From the NCBI GenBank assembly GCA_963723745.1, contig CAVRRZ010000006.1, positions 1 to 64,000 of the forward strand: 64,000 bases of DNA. Reading direction: 5' to 3'. The DNA is from CAVRRZ01 sp963723745. GTDB lineage: Bacteria > Actinomycetota > Actinomycetes > Mycobacteriales > Geodermatophilaceae. Position numbers and translations under genes: made by a program. Under the pieces are notes generated by a model that was given only the letters and a program-made list of their open reading frames with translations, did not search any database and was not told where the DNA came from. Below are positions 43,014 to 52,311 of the stretch, piece by piece. Position 1 is the first letter of the stretch. Every line of letters starts with the position of its first letter.

Positions 43014-44191
43014 TCAGCGGCGGTCGGGACGACGTCCGCTGATCGCCGAGATGCCGGTGATCGCCCGGCCCACGATGAGGGCCTGCACCGAGTCGGTGCC
43101 CTCGAAGGTGAAGATCGCCTCCATGTCGGCGAAGTGCCGCGCGACGTGGTGCTCGATCAGGATGCCGTCGCCGCCGAGCAGGTCACGGGCGTCGGCGACG
43201 ATGGCGCGGGCCTTGGCGGCGTGGTTCATCTTCGCCAGCGAGGCCATCGCCGCGGTCATCCGCCCCTCGTCGGCGAGCCTCGACAGCCGCCAGCACATCA
43301 ACTGCATGCCGGTGATCTCGGCGAGCATGCGGGCCAGCTTGTCCTGGACGAGCTGGTAGCCGGCGATCGGGGCTGCCGAACTGCTCGCGGCGCAGGGCGT
43401 GCGCGAGCGCGAGCTCGTAGGCGGCGGTCGCCAGGCCGAGGGCCCGCCACGCCACCGTGTACCGCGTGCGGTCCAGCACGGCGGAGACGTCCTTGAACGA
43501 GTGGCAGTGGGCCAGCCGGTTCTCCACCGGGACCCGGACGCCGGTGAGCGTGATCTCCGCCTGCCACACGGCCCGCAGTGCGGTCTTGCCGGTCATCACG
43601 CGTCGCCTCGTAGCCGGGAGTCCCCTTGTCGACGACGTACCCGCCGACCTCGCCGTCCTCCCCGCGCGCCCAGATGAGCACGTGATCGGCGATCGTGCCG
43701 TTGCCTATCCACTTCTTCTCGCCGTCGAGCACGTAGGAGTCGCCGTCGCGACGGGCCGAGGTCTCCAGGCCGACGGCGTCGGAACCGTGCCTGGGCTCGG
43801 TGAGCCCGAAGGCGCCGATCTTCTCCAGCCGCGCCATCGGCGGGAGCCAGCGTTCCCGCTGCTCCTCCGAACCGAGCATCGCGATCGACTGCATCGCGAG
43901 GAAGCTGTGCACGCCGTTGAAGGTGCCGATGCTGCCGTCGGCGCGGGCGAGTTCGGCGGCCACCAGGCCGGCGGCGACGTTGCTCATGCCCGGGCATCCG
44001 TAGCCCTGCACGGTGCCGCCGGCGATGCCCAGCTCGGCGAGCTTGGGCACCAGCTCGAACGGGAACTCGGCGCGCTCCCAGTAGTCGTTGATCCGCGGGG
44101 TGACCTCGCGCTCGCAGAAGGCGCGGACGCGGTCCCGGATCTCGATCTCCTCGGGTTCGAGCAGGTCCTCGACGGCGTAGAAGTCGGTCAC
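43014..44191 (-). pseudogene. gcdH: Glutaryl-CoA dehydrogenase-like acyl-CoA dehydrogenase, two frameshifts
   Basis: About 390 residues when joined. Glutaryl-CoA dehydrogenase features are QGYGCPGMSNVAAGLVAAE, FGLTEPRHGSD, the second segment RREQFGSPIAGYQLVQDKL, and the catalytic Glu in FTFEGTDSVQALIVGRAITG. The enzyme oxidises and decarboxylates glutaryl-CoA to crotonyl-CoA in lysine/tryptophan/aromatic breakdown. Two shifts break it, near 43603 (after YEAT) and near 43372 (after QFGSP). Each is repaired by removing one base, the second in a C run, so a sequencing error is likely. GTG 44191 is divergent from the glycerate kinase gene. Confidence 0.85.
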
Positions 44192-44220
44192 GGCTCCGGA
44201 CGCTACTGCCGGGAGCGGGC

Positions 44221-45348
44221 ATGCTGCTCGTCGTGCACATCGTGATCGCCCCGGACTCGTTCAAGGGCAGCCTGCCCGCCGACCAGGTCGCCGAGGCCGT
44301 TTCCGACGGCATCCGTCGGGTGCTTCCCGACGTCGAGGCGGTCCTGCGGCCCATCGCCGACGGTGGCGAGGGGACGGTGGCCGCGGCCCTGCGCGCGGGC
44401 TTCCGGCCGAGGCCGGTGCGCGTGAGCGGCCCGGACGGCGCTCCCGTGGAGGCGACCGTGGCGCTCGACGGGACGACGGCGGTGGTCGAGCTGGCGACCG
44501 CCGCCGGGCTCGGCATGCTCGACCGGCCGGCGCCGACGACCGCCACGACGCGGGGCGTCGGCGAGCTCGTCCGGGCCGCACTCGACGCGGGTGCGCGACG
44601 GATCGTCCTGGGCATCGGAGGCAGCGCGACGACCGATGGCGGCGCCGGGATGCTGCAGGCGCTCGGTGTCCGGCTGCTCGACGCGGACGGGGCCGACCTG
44701 CCTCCCGGCGGGGGAGCGCTGGGACGACTCGACCGGGTGGACGCCGCCGGGCTGGACCCGCGGCTGGCCGGAGTGGAGCTGGTCGTCGCCTCCGACGTCG
44801 ACAACCCGCTGGTCGGTCCGTCCGGTGCAGCCGCCGTCTTCGGCCCCCAGAAGGGCGCCACCGCCGAGCAGGTGGCGCAGCTCGATGCGGCCCTGACCAG
44901 GTACGCCGAGGTGCTCGGCCGGGACGTCGGGGTGGATCCCTCGGCCATGCGGGGGGCCGGCGGAGCCGGTGGCACGGCGGCGGGCGCCGTCGCCGTCCTC
45001 GGTGCGCACGTGGTCTCCGGTGCCGGCCTCGTCTGCGACCTGGTCGGCCTCGCCGAGGCGCTCGACGGCGCGGTGCTGGCGATCACCGGGGAGGGGGCGT
45101 TCGACGAGCAGACCCTGCACGGCAAGGCACCGGCCGAGGTCGCCGCGCGGGCCCGCGCCGCTGGCGTGGGGTGCCTGGCGCTGGCGGGAGTCGTCCGGCT
45201 GTCCCCGGAGCGCGTCGCCGAGGCCGGTTTCCTGGCCGCCCACGCGCTCACCGAGGTCGAGCCGGACGTCGAGCGGTGCCTCGCCGATCCCGCGCCGGTG
45301 CTCAGCGACCTGGCTGCACGGGTCGTCCCCGGTCACCTGATCGGTTGA
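44221..45348 (+). CDS. Glycerate kinase
   Basis: 375 residues, full length for the GlxK/GarK family. The opening IVIAPDSFKGSLPADQVAEA, the ADGGEGT block (about 46-52), GIGGSATTDGGAGMLQALG (about 125-143) and ITGEGAFDEQTLHGKAP (about 290-306) are all diagnostic. It phosphorylates D-glycerate with ATP to feed glycolysis, in glyoxylate, allantoin or sugar-acid breakdown. ATG 44221 is used; GTG 44233 would remove four residues. Single gene with a downstream hairpin. Confidence 0.94.
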   Translation: MLLVVHIVIAPDSFKGSLPADQVAEAVSDGIRRVLPDVEAVLRPIADGGEGTVAAALRAGFRPRPVRVSGPDGAPVEATVALDGTTAVVELATAAGLGMLDRPAPTTATTRGVGELVRAALDAGARRIVLGIGGSATTDGGAGMLQALGVRLLDADGADLPPGGGALGRLDRVDAAGLDPRLAGVELVVASDVDNPLVGPSGAAAVFGPQKGATAEQVAQLDAALTRYAEVLGRDVGVDPSAMRGAGGAGGTAAGAVAVLGAHVVSGAGLVCDLVGLAEALDGAVLAITGEGAFDEQTLHGKAPAEVAARARAAGVGCLALAGVVRLSPERVAEAGFLAAHALTEVEPDVERCLADPAPVLSDLAARVVPGHLIG

Positions 45349-45352
45349 TCAC

Positions 45353-45397
45353 CGTCGAACGGCTGCCGGACACGCCGGGAGCGGGAGCCGTTCGGCG
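45353..45397 (+). terminator. Hairpin after the glycerate kinase gene
   Basis: CGAACGGCT (45356-45364) pairs with AGCCGTTCG (45386-45394), and further G-C and wobble pairs extend it. The loop is long (21 bases), itself partly paired. Confidence 0.45.
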
Positions 45398-45456
45398 ATG
45401 ACCGCGGACGACGAAAGTCCCTGGTCACGGCTCAGCTGTCCGGCCACGATCGACCC

Positions 45457-45804
45457 ATGACGGAGCCCGCGCAGGGCAACGCCCCGCGACCGCTGCTCCT
45501 GGTGGACGTGCGCCCGACGACGTGCGGCTACCGGGCGCTGCTCTGGGCCCTGGCGGAGGCGCAGCGGCGCGATGCCGAGCTGCTCGCCGTGGCCTTCTGG
45601 CCCGGTGATCCCGCGGAGCCCGACGGTGGCCGGGCGGGGATGCAGGCGGCCGTCGAAGGCACCGTGCGCCGCGCGGTCGAGGAGACCGGCGTGCACGGGC
45701 GGACCCGCGTCGAGGTCGTGACGGGTCCCGTGAGCGTGGCCGAGGTGGCCGCGGCCACCGGGGCCGAGCTGGTCGTGCTGTCGGTCGAGGAGGTGTCGTC
45801 GTGA
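45457..45804 (+). CDS. Short universal-stress-protein-like domain
   Basis: 115 residues of the alpha/beta UspA fold: PLLLVDVRPTTCGYRALLWAL at the start and AELVVLSVEEVSS at the end. It lacks the C-terminal G-x2-G-x9-G(S/T) nucleotide loop, so it probably does not bind ATP alone. It overlaps the next gene by 4 bp, which supplies that loop. The two probably work as a pair. Confidence 0.75.
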   Translation: MTEPAQGNAPRPLLLVDVRPTTCGYRALLWALAEAQRRDAELLAVAFWPGDPAEPDGGRAGMQAAVEGTVRRAVEETGVHGRTRVEVVTGPVSVAEVAAATGAELVVLSVEEVSS

Positions 45805-46388
45805 ACGACGAGGAAGACGTCCTGTACATCGCCAAGTCCGAGCCGCTGCCCGAGGCGATGCGGGGCCCGCGGGTGGTCGTCGCGGTCGACTGCTCCGAGG
45901 GCTCGAAGGCCGCGTTTCTCTTCGCCCTCGAGGACGCCACGCGGCGCGGGATCCCGCTGGAGGTGGTGACCGCCTACCAGGCGCCGGACTACTGGATGGA
46001 CTTCAACGTGGTCGGTGAGAACGAGCAGGAGCGGATGCGGGAGCGCCTCCACCAGCAGGCCGAGGACCGCGCGCGCACGTTCGTCGACGGGATCACCGTC
46101 GATCTGCCTCTGCCGCTCCCGGAGATCCGCATCCGGGCGGCGATGGGCGCCCCTGCCGACGCCCTGATCCGCGAGGCGGACGGTGCCGACCTGCTCGTCG
46201 TCGGCAGCCGCGGGCACGGTGGGTTCCACACCCTGCTGCTCGGGTCGACGAGCATGCACGTCGCCATGCACGCGACCTGCCCGGTGACCATCGTCCACTC
46301 CCCTGAGGCCCACCGGCACCGGCTACGGCTGCACCTCGAGCGGCGCGGTCGGCGCACCCCGGAAGAAGTGGCGGCGCACGCGCACTGA
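45801..46388 (+). CDS. Universal stress protein (UspA family)
   Basis: 195 residues. VVVAVDCSEGSKAAFLFALE (about 25-44) opens the Usp domain, and the ATP-binding loop GSRGHGGFHTLLLGSTS is present near residue 133. An extra 24-residue acidic N-terminus and a basic His/Arg-rich tail (HRHRLRLHLERRGRRT) flank the domain. ATG-independent GTG 45801 overlaps the upstream stop. It probably responds to stress or hypoxia as in other actinobacteria; no regulatory site is visible. Confidence 0.9.
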   Translation: MNDEEDVLYIAKSEPLPEAMRGPRVVVAVDCSEGSKAAFLFALEDATRRGIPLEVVTAYQAPDYWMDFNVVGENEQERMRERLHQQAEDRARTFVDGITVDLPLPLPEIRIRAAMGAPADALIREADGADLLVVGSRGHGGFHTLLLGSTSMHVAMHATCPVTIVHSPEAHRHRLRLHLERRGRRTPEEVAAHAH

Positions 46389-46397
46389 CCGCTGTCG

Positions 46398-47591
46398 TCA
46401 GAGCAGCCCGAACATCGCCGCCAGCAGGACCAGCCCGCCGAGAGCCAGCGCGACGGTGACCAGCACGACGACCAGTGTCGGGACGACGACCCATCGCCGC
46501 TTGAACCGCCGGCGCGGTCGACCCTCCGGCGCGCGTCCCCGCGCCGGGCGCCCCCGGGGCGCGGCCGCCGGACGGCGCGACCTGCGACGGTCGGTCAGGT
46601 AGCGGGCCGAGCCGCGGGCGACGGTGCCGAGGACCGCCTTCGACGCGTCCGCGAGCCGGCGCAGGTCGTCGGCGTCGATCCGCTCGACCGGCACGTCGCG
46701 CACCTTCTGCCCGGGCGGCGGCTGCGCCGCGACGGGCCGGGACGGAGGCGCGGGCGGAGCGACGCCCGACACGACTGCGCGCAGGTCCCTGCGCGCCTGG
46801 GCCACGGTCGCCCGGCGCGCGGGATCCTTCGTGAGCAGCCCGGTGAGCAGCGGCGCGAGCGGGCCGGCACGCAGCATGGGGGCGGGATGGTCGGTGGCGA
46901 CGGCCACGAGGGTGGCCATCGGGTCTCCACGGTCGAACGCGAGCCGGCCCTCCACCGCGGTGTAGAGCGTCGCCCCGAGCGACCACAGGTCCACCGAGGG
47001 GCCCGGCGGCCCGGCACCGGTCCGTTCGGGCGCCATGTACGACGGCGAACCGATGAAGGCCCCGGCGGTCGTCAGCGAGGAGTCGCCGGTGGTCGTGGCG
47101 ATGCCGAAGTCGGTGAGCCGCGCGGAGCCGTCGGATGCCACCAGCACGTTCGCCGGTTTCACGTCGCGGTGCACGATGCCCTCGGCGTGGGCGGCCTCCA
47201 GCGCCGCGAGCACGTCGAGGCCGATCCGTGCGACCAGGGGCGGCGGCAGCGGGCCCTGCTCCTCGACGATCTGCTGCAGGTTCCGCGAGGGGGCGTAGTC
47301 CATGACCAGCCACGGCCGGCCGTCCTCCTCGAGCACGTCGAAGACGGTGGTCACGCACGGGTGGTCGAGCCGGGCGGCGGCCCGGGCCTCGCGCATCGTC
47401 CGCTCGCGCAGGATGGTGCGCTCCTCCTCGGTGAGGTGGACCGCGAAGGTGACCTCCTTGAGCGCGACCTGCCGTTGCAGCATCGTGTCGGTCGCCAGCC
47501 AGACGGTGCCCATGCCGCCCTGTCCCAGTTGCTCGCGCAACGCGTAACGGCCGGCGACCACGCGCTGCTGCGGTCCGCTGTCCACATCCAT
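46398..47591 (-). CDS. Membrane-anchored Ser/Thr protein kinase (PknB type)
   Basis: 398 residues. Kinase motifs are complete: GQGGMGTVW (glycine loop, about 23-31), Lys in VALKEV, IVHRDVKPANVL (catalytic loop), LTDFGIAT and YMAPERTG. A Pro-rich then Arg-rich juxtamembrane linker leads to one C-terminal helix (VVVPTLVVVLVTVALALGG), after which there are only a few residues, so there is no extracellular sensor. ATG 47591 is chosen: the longer frame 5' is Arg-rich and lacks homology. It is convergent with the Usp genes and divergent from the HSP90-like gene. Confidence 0.92.
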   Translation of the reverse strand: MDVDSGPQQRVVAGRYALREQLGQGGMGTVWLATDTMLQRQVALKEVTFAVHLTEEERTILRERTMREARAAARLDHPCVTTVFDVLEEDGRPWLVMDYAPSRNLQQIVEEQGPLPPPLVARIGLDVLAALEAAHAEGIVHRDVKPANVLVASDGSARLTDFGIATTTGDSSLTTAGAFIGSPSYMAPERTGAGPPGPSVDLWSLGATLYTAVEGRLAFDRGDPMATLVAVATDHPAPMLRAGPLAPLLTGLLTKDPARRATVAQARRDLRAVVSGVAPPAPPSRPVAAQPPPGQKVRDVPVERIDADDLRRLADASKAVLGTVARGSARYLTDRRRSRRPAAAPRGRPARGRAPEGRPRRRFKRRWVVVPTLVVVLVTVALALGGLVLLAAMFGLL

Positions 47592-47740
47592 GAGCAGGTC
47601 CCTACCCGCCCGCGCGCCGATCAGCCCTCGAGCAGTTGCGCACCGAGGGTCCGCGCGTCGCCTGAGGCGGCTGGGGCGTGATGCGACCTTCCCGACCGCA
47701 TGTCCCGGGGGGGTCGACGCGCACGACATAGCGTCTGGGG

Positions 47741-49525
47741 GTGTCCTCGTCCTTCCAGGTGGACCTACGCGGTGTCATCGACCTGCTGTCCTCGCACCTG
47801 TACAGCTCGCCCGACGTCTACGTCCGGGAGCTGATCCAGAACGCGGTCGACGCGCTCACCGCCCGTGGCGGGCAGCCGACCGCCCGAGCGCTCACGGTCG
47901 AGTGTCACGAGGGAGCGTCCGGTCGCCCCGTGGTCACCGTGGACGACGAGGGCATCGGGCTCACCGCCGACGAGGTGCGGGAACTGCTCGCCACGATCGG
48001 GTCCTCGTCGAAGCGGAACTCCTTCCTCGAGCCGCGCACCGACTACCTGGGGCGGTTCGGCATCGGCCTGCTGTCCTGCTTCCTGGTCAGCGACGAGATA
48101 AGGGTGATCACCCGTTCGGCCCGTGGTGGGCCGGCCGTCGCCTGGACCGGCCGCAGCGACGGGACGTACGAGCTGCGCGAGCTCCCGGACGGCGCGGCGC
48201 GTACGTCCCCGGGGACGACGGTGTCCCTCGCGGCGCGACCCGGCTTCGAGGACCTGCTCCGGGTGGACACGGTGCGCCAGCTGATCCGGCGCTACGCCGG
48301 GCTGCTCGCGACGCAGATCGTGCTGCGTTCCGCACACGGTGACGAGACGATCGCGGGTGGCCCCTTGCCCTGGTCGGGCAAGGACCGAGACGAGCTGCTC
48401 GCCTGGGGAGAGGCCGAACTCGGCGAGCGCTTCCTGGACGCCGTCCCGCTGTCACTGCCCGCGGCCGGCCTCACCGGAGTCGCCTACGTGCTGGCCGGCA
48501 GCCCGAGTCCGGCGTCCCGCCAGCGGCACCGCGTGCACCTCAAGCGGATGCTGCTCTCCGACGCCGTCGACGGACTGCTCCCGCCCTGGGCGTTCTTCGT
48601 GCGCGTCGTCATCGACACCGGCGCGCTCCAGCCACTGGCTTCGCGCGAAGGCCTCTACGAGGACGCGACGCTGGAGGCGGTCCGGGAGGGGCTCGGTGCG
48701 TCCGTGCGGGCGTGGCTCACCGTTCTCGCCCAGGAGGAACCGGCCAGGCTGCAAGCGCTGGTCCGGGTCCACGCGCTGGCACTCAAGGCGCTGGCCGTGC
48801 ACGACGACGACCTGCTGCGGCTGTTCGCGCCCTGGTTGCCGATGGAGACCAGCTTCGGCCGGATGACCCTCGGCGAGGTCGTCGCCCGCGGCGACGTCCG
48901 GTACGCCGGCACGACCGAGGACTTCAGCCAGATGGCGCAGGTGGCCACGGCGGAGGGCATCTGCCTGGTCAACGCCGGGTTCACCTACGACGAGGATCTG
49001 CTCGCCCGCATTCCGGACGTGCTCGGCGACGTGTCGGTCGAGCGCGTCGAGCCCGAGGACCTCGCCGCGGTCCTGCGCCCGGTCGAAGGCGACGAGGCAG
49101 CCGTCGCCGACGTCCTCGCCCGCCGGTGCGGTGGAGTGCTGCAGGGTTTCGGCTGCGACGTCGAGGTCCGGGCATTCAGCCCCGTGACCCTGCCGTGCCT
49201 GTACACGGCCGGCGACACCAGCAGATTCGCCCGCGAGCTGGGCGAGACGTCCCAGGTGGCCGGCACGTTCTGGGGTCCTCTGCTGCGCCGGGTCGGCGCT
49301 GCCGTCATCGGGCCGCGCGAGGCCTCGCTGGTGCTCAACTGGCGGCACCCCGTCGTCCGCCGGCTCGCCTCGGCGGTGGACGACGACGGTCTCCGGGCCG
49401 CCGTCGAGGTCCTCTACCTGCAGGCCCTTCTGCTCGGCCGTCACCCGCTGCGCAGCGGGGAGACGGCACTGTTGTCCGGGGCGCTGACGCGCCTTCTCGA
49501 AGGGAGCCTCGATGCGGGGAAGTAG
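47741..49525 (+). CDS. Divergent HSP90-family (HtpG-like) GHKL ATPase
   Basis: 594 residues, slightly shorter than HtpG. The N-terminal GHKL fold is intact: ELIQNAVDAL (Glu/Asn of the ATP site, about 30-39), VDDEGIGLT, and LGRFGIGLLSCFLVSDEI. Beyond about residue 250 similarity to HtpG is weak, although the catalytic-loop-like PLASREGLYED is recognisable. It overlaps the next gene (TPR protein) by 14 bp, so the two are co-expressed. This HSP90-like/TPR pair occurs in other actinobacteria, as far as I recall, without an assigned function. GTG 47741 is the start. Confidence 0.85.
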   Translation: MSSSFQVDLRGVIDLLSSHLYSSPDVYVRELIQNAVDALTARGGQPTARALTVECHEGASGRPVVTVDDEGIGLTADEVRELLATIGSSSKRNSFLEPRTDYLGRFGIGLLSCFLVSDEIRVITRSARGGPAVAWTGRSDGTYELRELPDGAARTSPGTTVSLAARPGFEDLLRVDTVRQLIRRYAGLLATQIVLRSAHGDETIAGGPLPWSGKDRDELLAWGEAELGERFLDAVPLSLPAAGLTGVAYVLAGSPSPASRQRHRVHLKRMLLSDAVDGLLPPWAFFVRVVIDTGALQPLASREGLYEDATLEAVREGLGASVRAWLTVLAQEEPARLQALVRVHALALKALAVHDDDLLRLFAPWLPMETSFGRMTLGEVVARGDVRYAGTTEDFSQMAQVATAEGICLVNAGFTYDEDLLARIPDVLGDVSVERVEPEDLAAVLRPVEGDEAAVADVLARRCGGVLQGFGCDVEVRAFSPVTLPCLYTAGDTSRFARELGETSQVAGTFWGPLLRRVGAAVIGPREASLVLNWRHPVVRRLASAVDDDGLRAAVEVLYLQALLLGRHPLRSGETALLSGALTRLLEGSLDAGK

Positions 49526-52286
49526 GTCGGTCCGGTCTCTGCTGGAGCAGGTGGAGCAGATGCCGCCGGGGTTCGCGCGGACCGCGGTCGCGGAGGAGGC
49601 GGTCCGCGAGGCGGATGCCGCGGGAGACCTCGACGCGGCGTTCGAGACGCGCGTCCGGCTGGCGTCGGTCGCCACGCACGGCGGCGAACCGCAGAAGGCC
49701 ATGGTCGCCATCACCTGGTGCCTGGGCCAGATCGACTCCCATCCCGGCCGGTTCGACATTCACCCGACGTTCTGGGCGCTGAAGTGGCTGCCCGGCCAGC
49801 TCCGCAGAATGCCCGAGGTGCCGCTGCGCGAAATCGAGGACGTGCTCGCCGAGGTGCGGCGGCGCTACGACTCCGTCGGCACCGGTCAGGACGCGCTGGC
49901 CAAGCTCGACATGGTGCATGCCCTTCGCACCGGCCGGGTGGCCGATGCCGTCGAGGCGCACCGCCGCTGGCGTCTGGAGCCGCGCAGCGACTTGGGCGAC
50001 TGCCGGGCCTGCGACGTGGCCGCCGAGGTCGACCTGGCGCTCGCCCTTGAGGATCCGACCCGGGCGCTGGAGGTGGCCAGGCCGTTGCTGGCGGGGCGGC
50101 TCGAGTGCGCCGAGGAGCCGGCGGGCACGCTGGCCATGCTCCTGGAACCCCTCGCCGAGCTGGGGCGTGCGGATGAGGCCGAGCGCCTGCACGTGTGGGG
50201 TCTGCGGCTCTCGCGGGGCAACCCCTCCCTGGTCGGTGACCAGGCCGAGCACGGGCAGCACCTGGTCCGCACCGGCCGGATCGAGGAGGCGACCCGCCTG
50301 CTCGGCGAGCTCGTCGAGGTTTGCGACCGCGGGCTGTTCGACGCCCAGGCACGAATGCTCGTCGCCGCGTTCGGCGGCAGTGTCGCTGGCACCGTGCACG
50401 ACGCCGGAGTCGACGAGGCGCCGCCCGCGTTCGGGACGAGACCACGGGAGTGGCGGCTCCTCTCCGAGGCGTTCGCCGGCGAGGCGCGGACCGTTGCGGC
50501 AGCCTTCGACCGGCGCAACGGGACCGACTATGTGGCCCGGGACGTCGAGCGCCGCCTTGCGGTGCGCCCGCAGCACACGATGCGCGTTCCCGCGCCGTCC
50601 GCCCCGCCCGCTCCCGCGCCGGACGGGCAGCCGCTGATCGTCGTGGACCTGCCCGAGCCGGTCGGCGGGGACGGGCCCGAGGTGCTGCTGGAGCGGGCAC
50701 GGACGGGGACGAACCTCGATGTCGAGGCGCGCCTCCGCCTCGCCGAGCGGGCTCGGGACGGCTTCGACGCGGTGGGTGATCCGGCCGGTGTCGCGCGGGC
50801 GCACCGGACGGTCGGGGCGGCGCTGGCCGCCATGGAGCGGTTCGACGACGCCGAACAGGTGCTCCGCGAGGCCCTGGACCGGCTCGTGGACGACCCGCAC
50901 GAGTACGCGCTCGGCGCCCTGGCCCTGGCACGGGTGCTGTTCGACCGCGCCGGCCGGGCGGACGACGAGGTCCGGACCTGGGCCGAGACGGCGATGTCCG
51001 CGGCCGCGCGGTCCCCGGAGGCCGCACGGGACCGGGCGCGCTGCCAGGCGCAGCTGGCCGAGTGGCGGGTGCGCGAACTCGGACCCGACCCGGACCCGGC
51101 TGCGCTCGCCGAGGCGAGGCGGGCGTTCGACGACGTACGGGGGGCCGAGGCCGCCGACCCCGAGGCCGTCGTCCGTCTCTGGCTCGACCAGGCCGTCGCG
51201 CACGGCGTGGCCGGCCAGTCGGACGCCGTGCTGACAGCGGCCGAGGCCGCGTGGCGGCTCGTGGCCGACGAACCCGACCACGCCGTCCGGGCGGACGCCG
51301 CCGATGTCTACGGCCGCGCGCTCGCCGACGTCGGCGAGTCCGACCGTGCCCTCGAACTGCTGGCGACCGCCCAGCGGCTGCACTCCGCGCGCGGAGATCT
51401 GGTGCTCGCCGCTGAGTCCGCGGCCACGCGGGTGGAGGTGCTGGTCGGCGTGGACCGCATGGAGGCCGCCCTGGGCCAGGCCTGGGACGCGGTCGACCTG
51501 CAGATCGCGGCGGGGCATCGTCCGGTCGCGGCCTGGATGCGGCTGACCATCGCCCAGGTCCTGCGCGCGCTCGGCCGTGACCTCGACGCCCACGACGTGC
51601 TCGTCGAACTCGTCGAGCGCGCGGCCGAGGACGGCGACCGGCCGCTCGAGAGCGCGGTCGCGTACGAGCTCGCCCAGATGGACGCCGAGTACGGCGACCT
51701 CGACCAGGCGACCGAGCACGTCCGCCGCGCCGTCCGGAACGTCGCGCCGGACGACGAGGTCATGCGGGGGCGCGTGCACCGGCTGCTGGCCCGGGTGCAT
51801 GACGCGCGCGGCGAGTCGGCGGAGGCGATCGCGGCTGGGGTCGTCGCGGTCCACGCACTCGCCGACGCCGACCCGCACGGGTGTGCGGCCGTCCGCCAGG
51901 ACCAGGCGGACCGGTTGACCCTCTCCGGCCGCGCCGATGAGGCGCTCGCGCTGTACGCCGACGCCCGCCAGGTCTTCGAGGCGCACGACGACGACGTGGC
52001 GGTCGCCTCGGTGGACCTGGGCCGGGCCGACGCACTCGCGGCGTCCGGACGCGCGGAGGAAGCGGTGGCCCTCGCCCGCCAGGTGGTCGAAGCCGGTCGC
52101 CGGGTCGACGTCCCGCCGCTGGTCGCCGACGCCCTCTGGGCCGTCGCCAGCCACAGTCCGCCGCAACAGGCGCTCTACGACGACGCCATCGCCGCCTACG
52201 AGGCCGCCGGCGCACCGGAGGAGCAACTGGACTTCCTGCGGCAGCGCCGCGACAAGGCGGTGAAGCGCTCCCGCTGGCGGCGCTGA
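49512..52286 (+). CDS. Large tetratricopeptide-repeat protein, partner of the HSP90-like ATPase
   Basis: 924 residues of alpha-helical repeats with the TPR-like spacing of small and large residues throughout; for example AMERFDDAEQVLREALDRL, and AAEDGDRPLESAVAYELAQ further on. A Pro-rich linker at about 360-375 divides it into an N-terminal third and a C-terminal superhelix. No catalytic motif or signal peptide is seen. ATG 49512 lies inside the HSP90-like gene. TPR proteins are classic HSP90 cochaperones in eukaryotes, so it is probably the adaptor or client receptor for the upstream ATPase. Confidence 0.83.
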   Translation: MRGSRSVRSLLEQVEQMPPGFARTAVAEEAVREADAAGDLDAAFETRVRLASVATHGGEPQKAMVAITWCLGQIDSHPGRFDIHPTFWALKWLPGQLRRMPEVPLREIEDVLAEVRRRYDSVGTGQDALAKLDMVHALRTGRVADAVEAHRRWRLEPRSDLGDCRACDVAAEVDLALALEDPTRALEVARPLLAGRLECAEEPAGTLAMLLEPLAELGRADEAERLHVWGLRLSRGNPSLVGDQAEHGQHLVRTGRIEEATRLLGELVEVCDRGLFDAQARMLVAAFGGSVAGTVHDAGVDEAPPAFGTRPREWRLLSEAFAGEARTVAAAFDRRNGTDYVARDVERRLAVRPQHTMRVPAPSAPPAPAPDGQPLIVVDLPEPVGGDGPEVLLERARTGTNLDVEARLRLAERARDGFDAVGDPAGVARAHRTVGAALAAMERFDDAEQVLREALDRLVDDPHEYALGALALARVLFDRAGRADDEVRTWAETAMSAAARSPEAARDRARCQAQLAEWRVRELGPDPDPAALAEARRAFDDVRGAEAADPEAVVRLWLDQAVAHGVAGQSDAVLTAAEAAWRLVADEPDHAVRADAADVYGRALADVGESDRALELLATAQRLHSARGDLVLAAESAATRVEVLVGVDRMEAALGQAWDAVDLQIAAGHRPVAAWMRLTIAQVLRALGRDLDAHDVLVELVERAAEDGDRPLESAVAYELAQMDAEYGDLDQATEHVRRAVRNVAPDDEVMRGRVHRLLARVHDARGESAEAIAAGVVAVHALADADPHGCAAVRQDQADRLTLSGRADEALALYADARQVFEAHDDDVAVASVDLGRADALAASGRAEEAVALARQVVEAGRRVDVPPLVADALWAVASHSPPQQALYDDAIAAYEAAGAPEEQLDFLRQRRDKAVKRSRWRR

Positions 52287-52311
52287 GCAGCCCGCTCGGG
52301 CGCTGTCTGCA

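Noticed and set aside
49335..52226. A 963-residue open frame on the minus strand across the TPR gene
   Set aside because: It is the antisense shadow of a GC-rich coding region; it is low-complexity, His/Arg-rich and has no domain.
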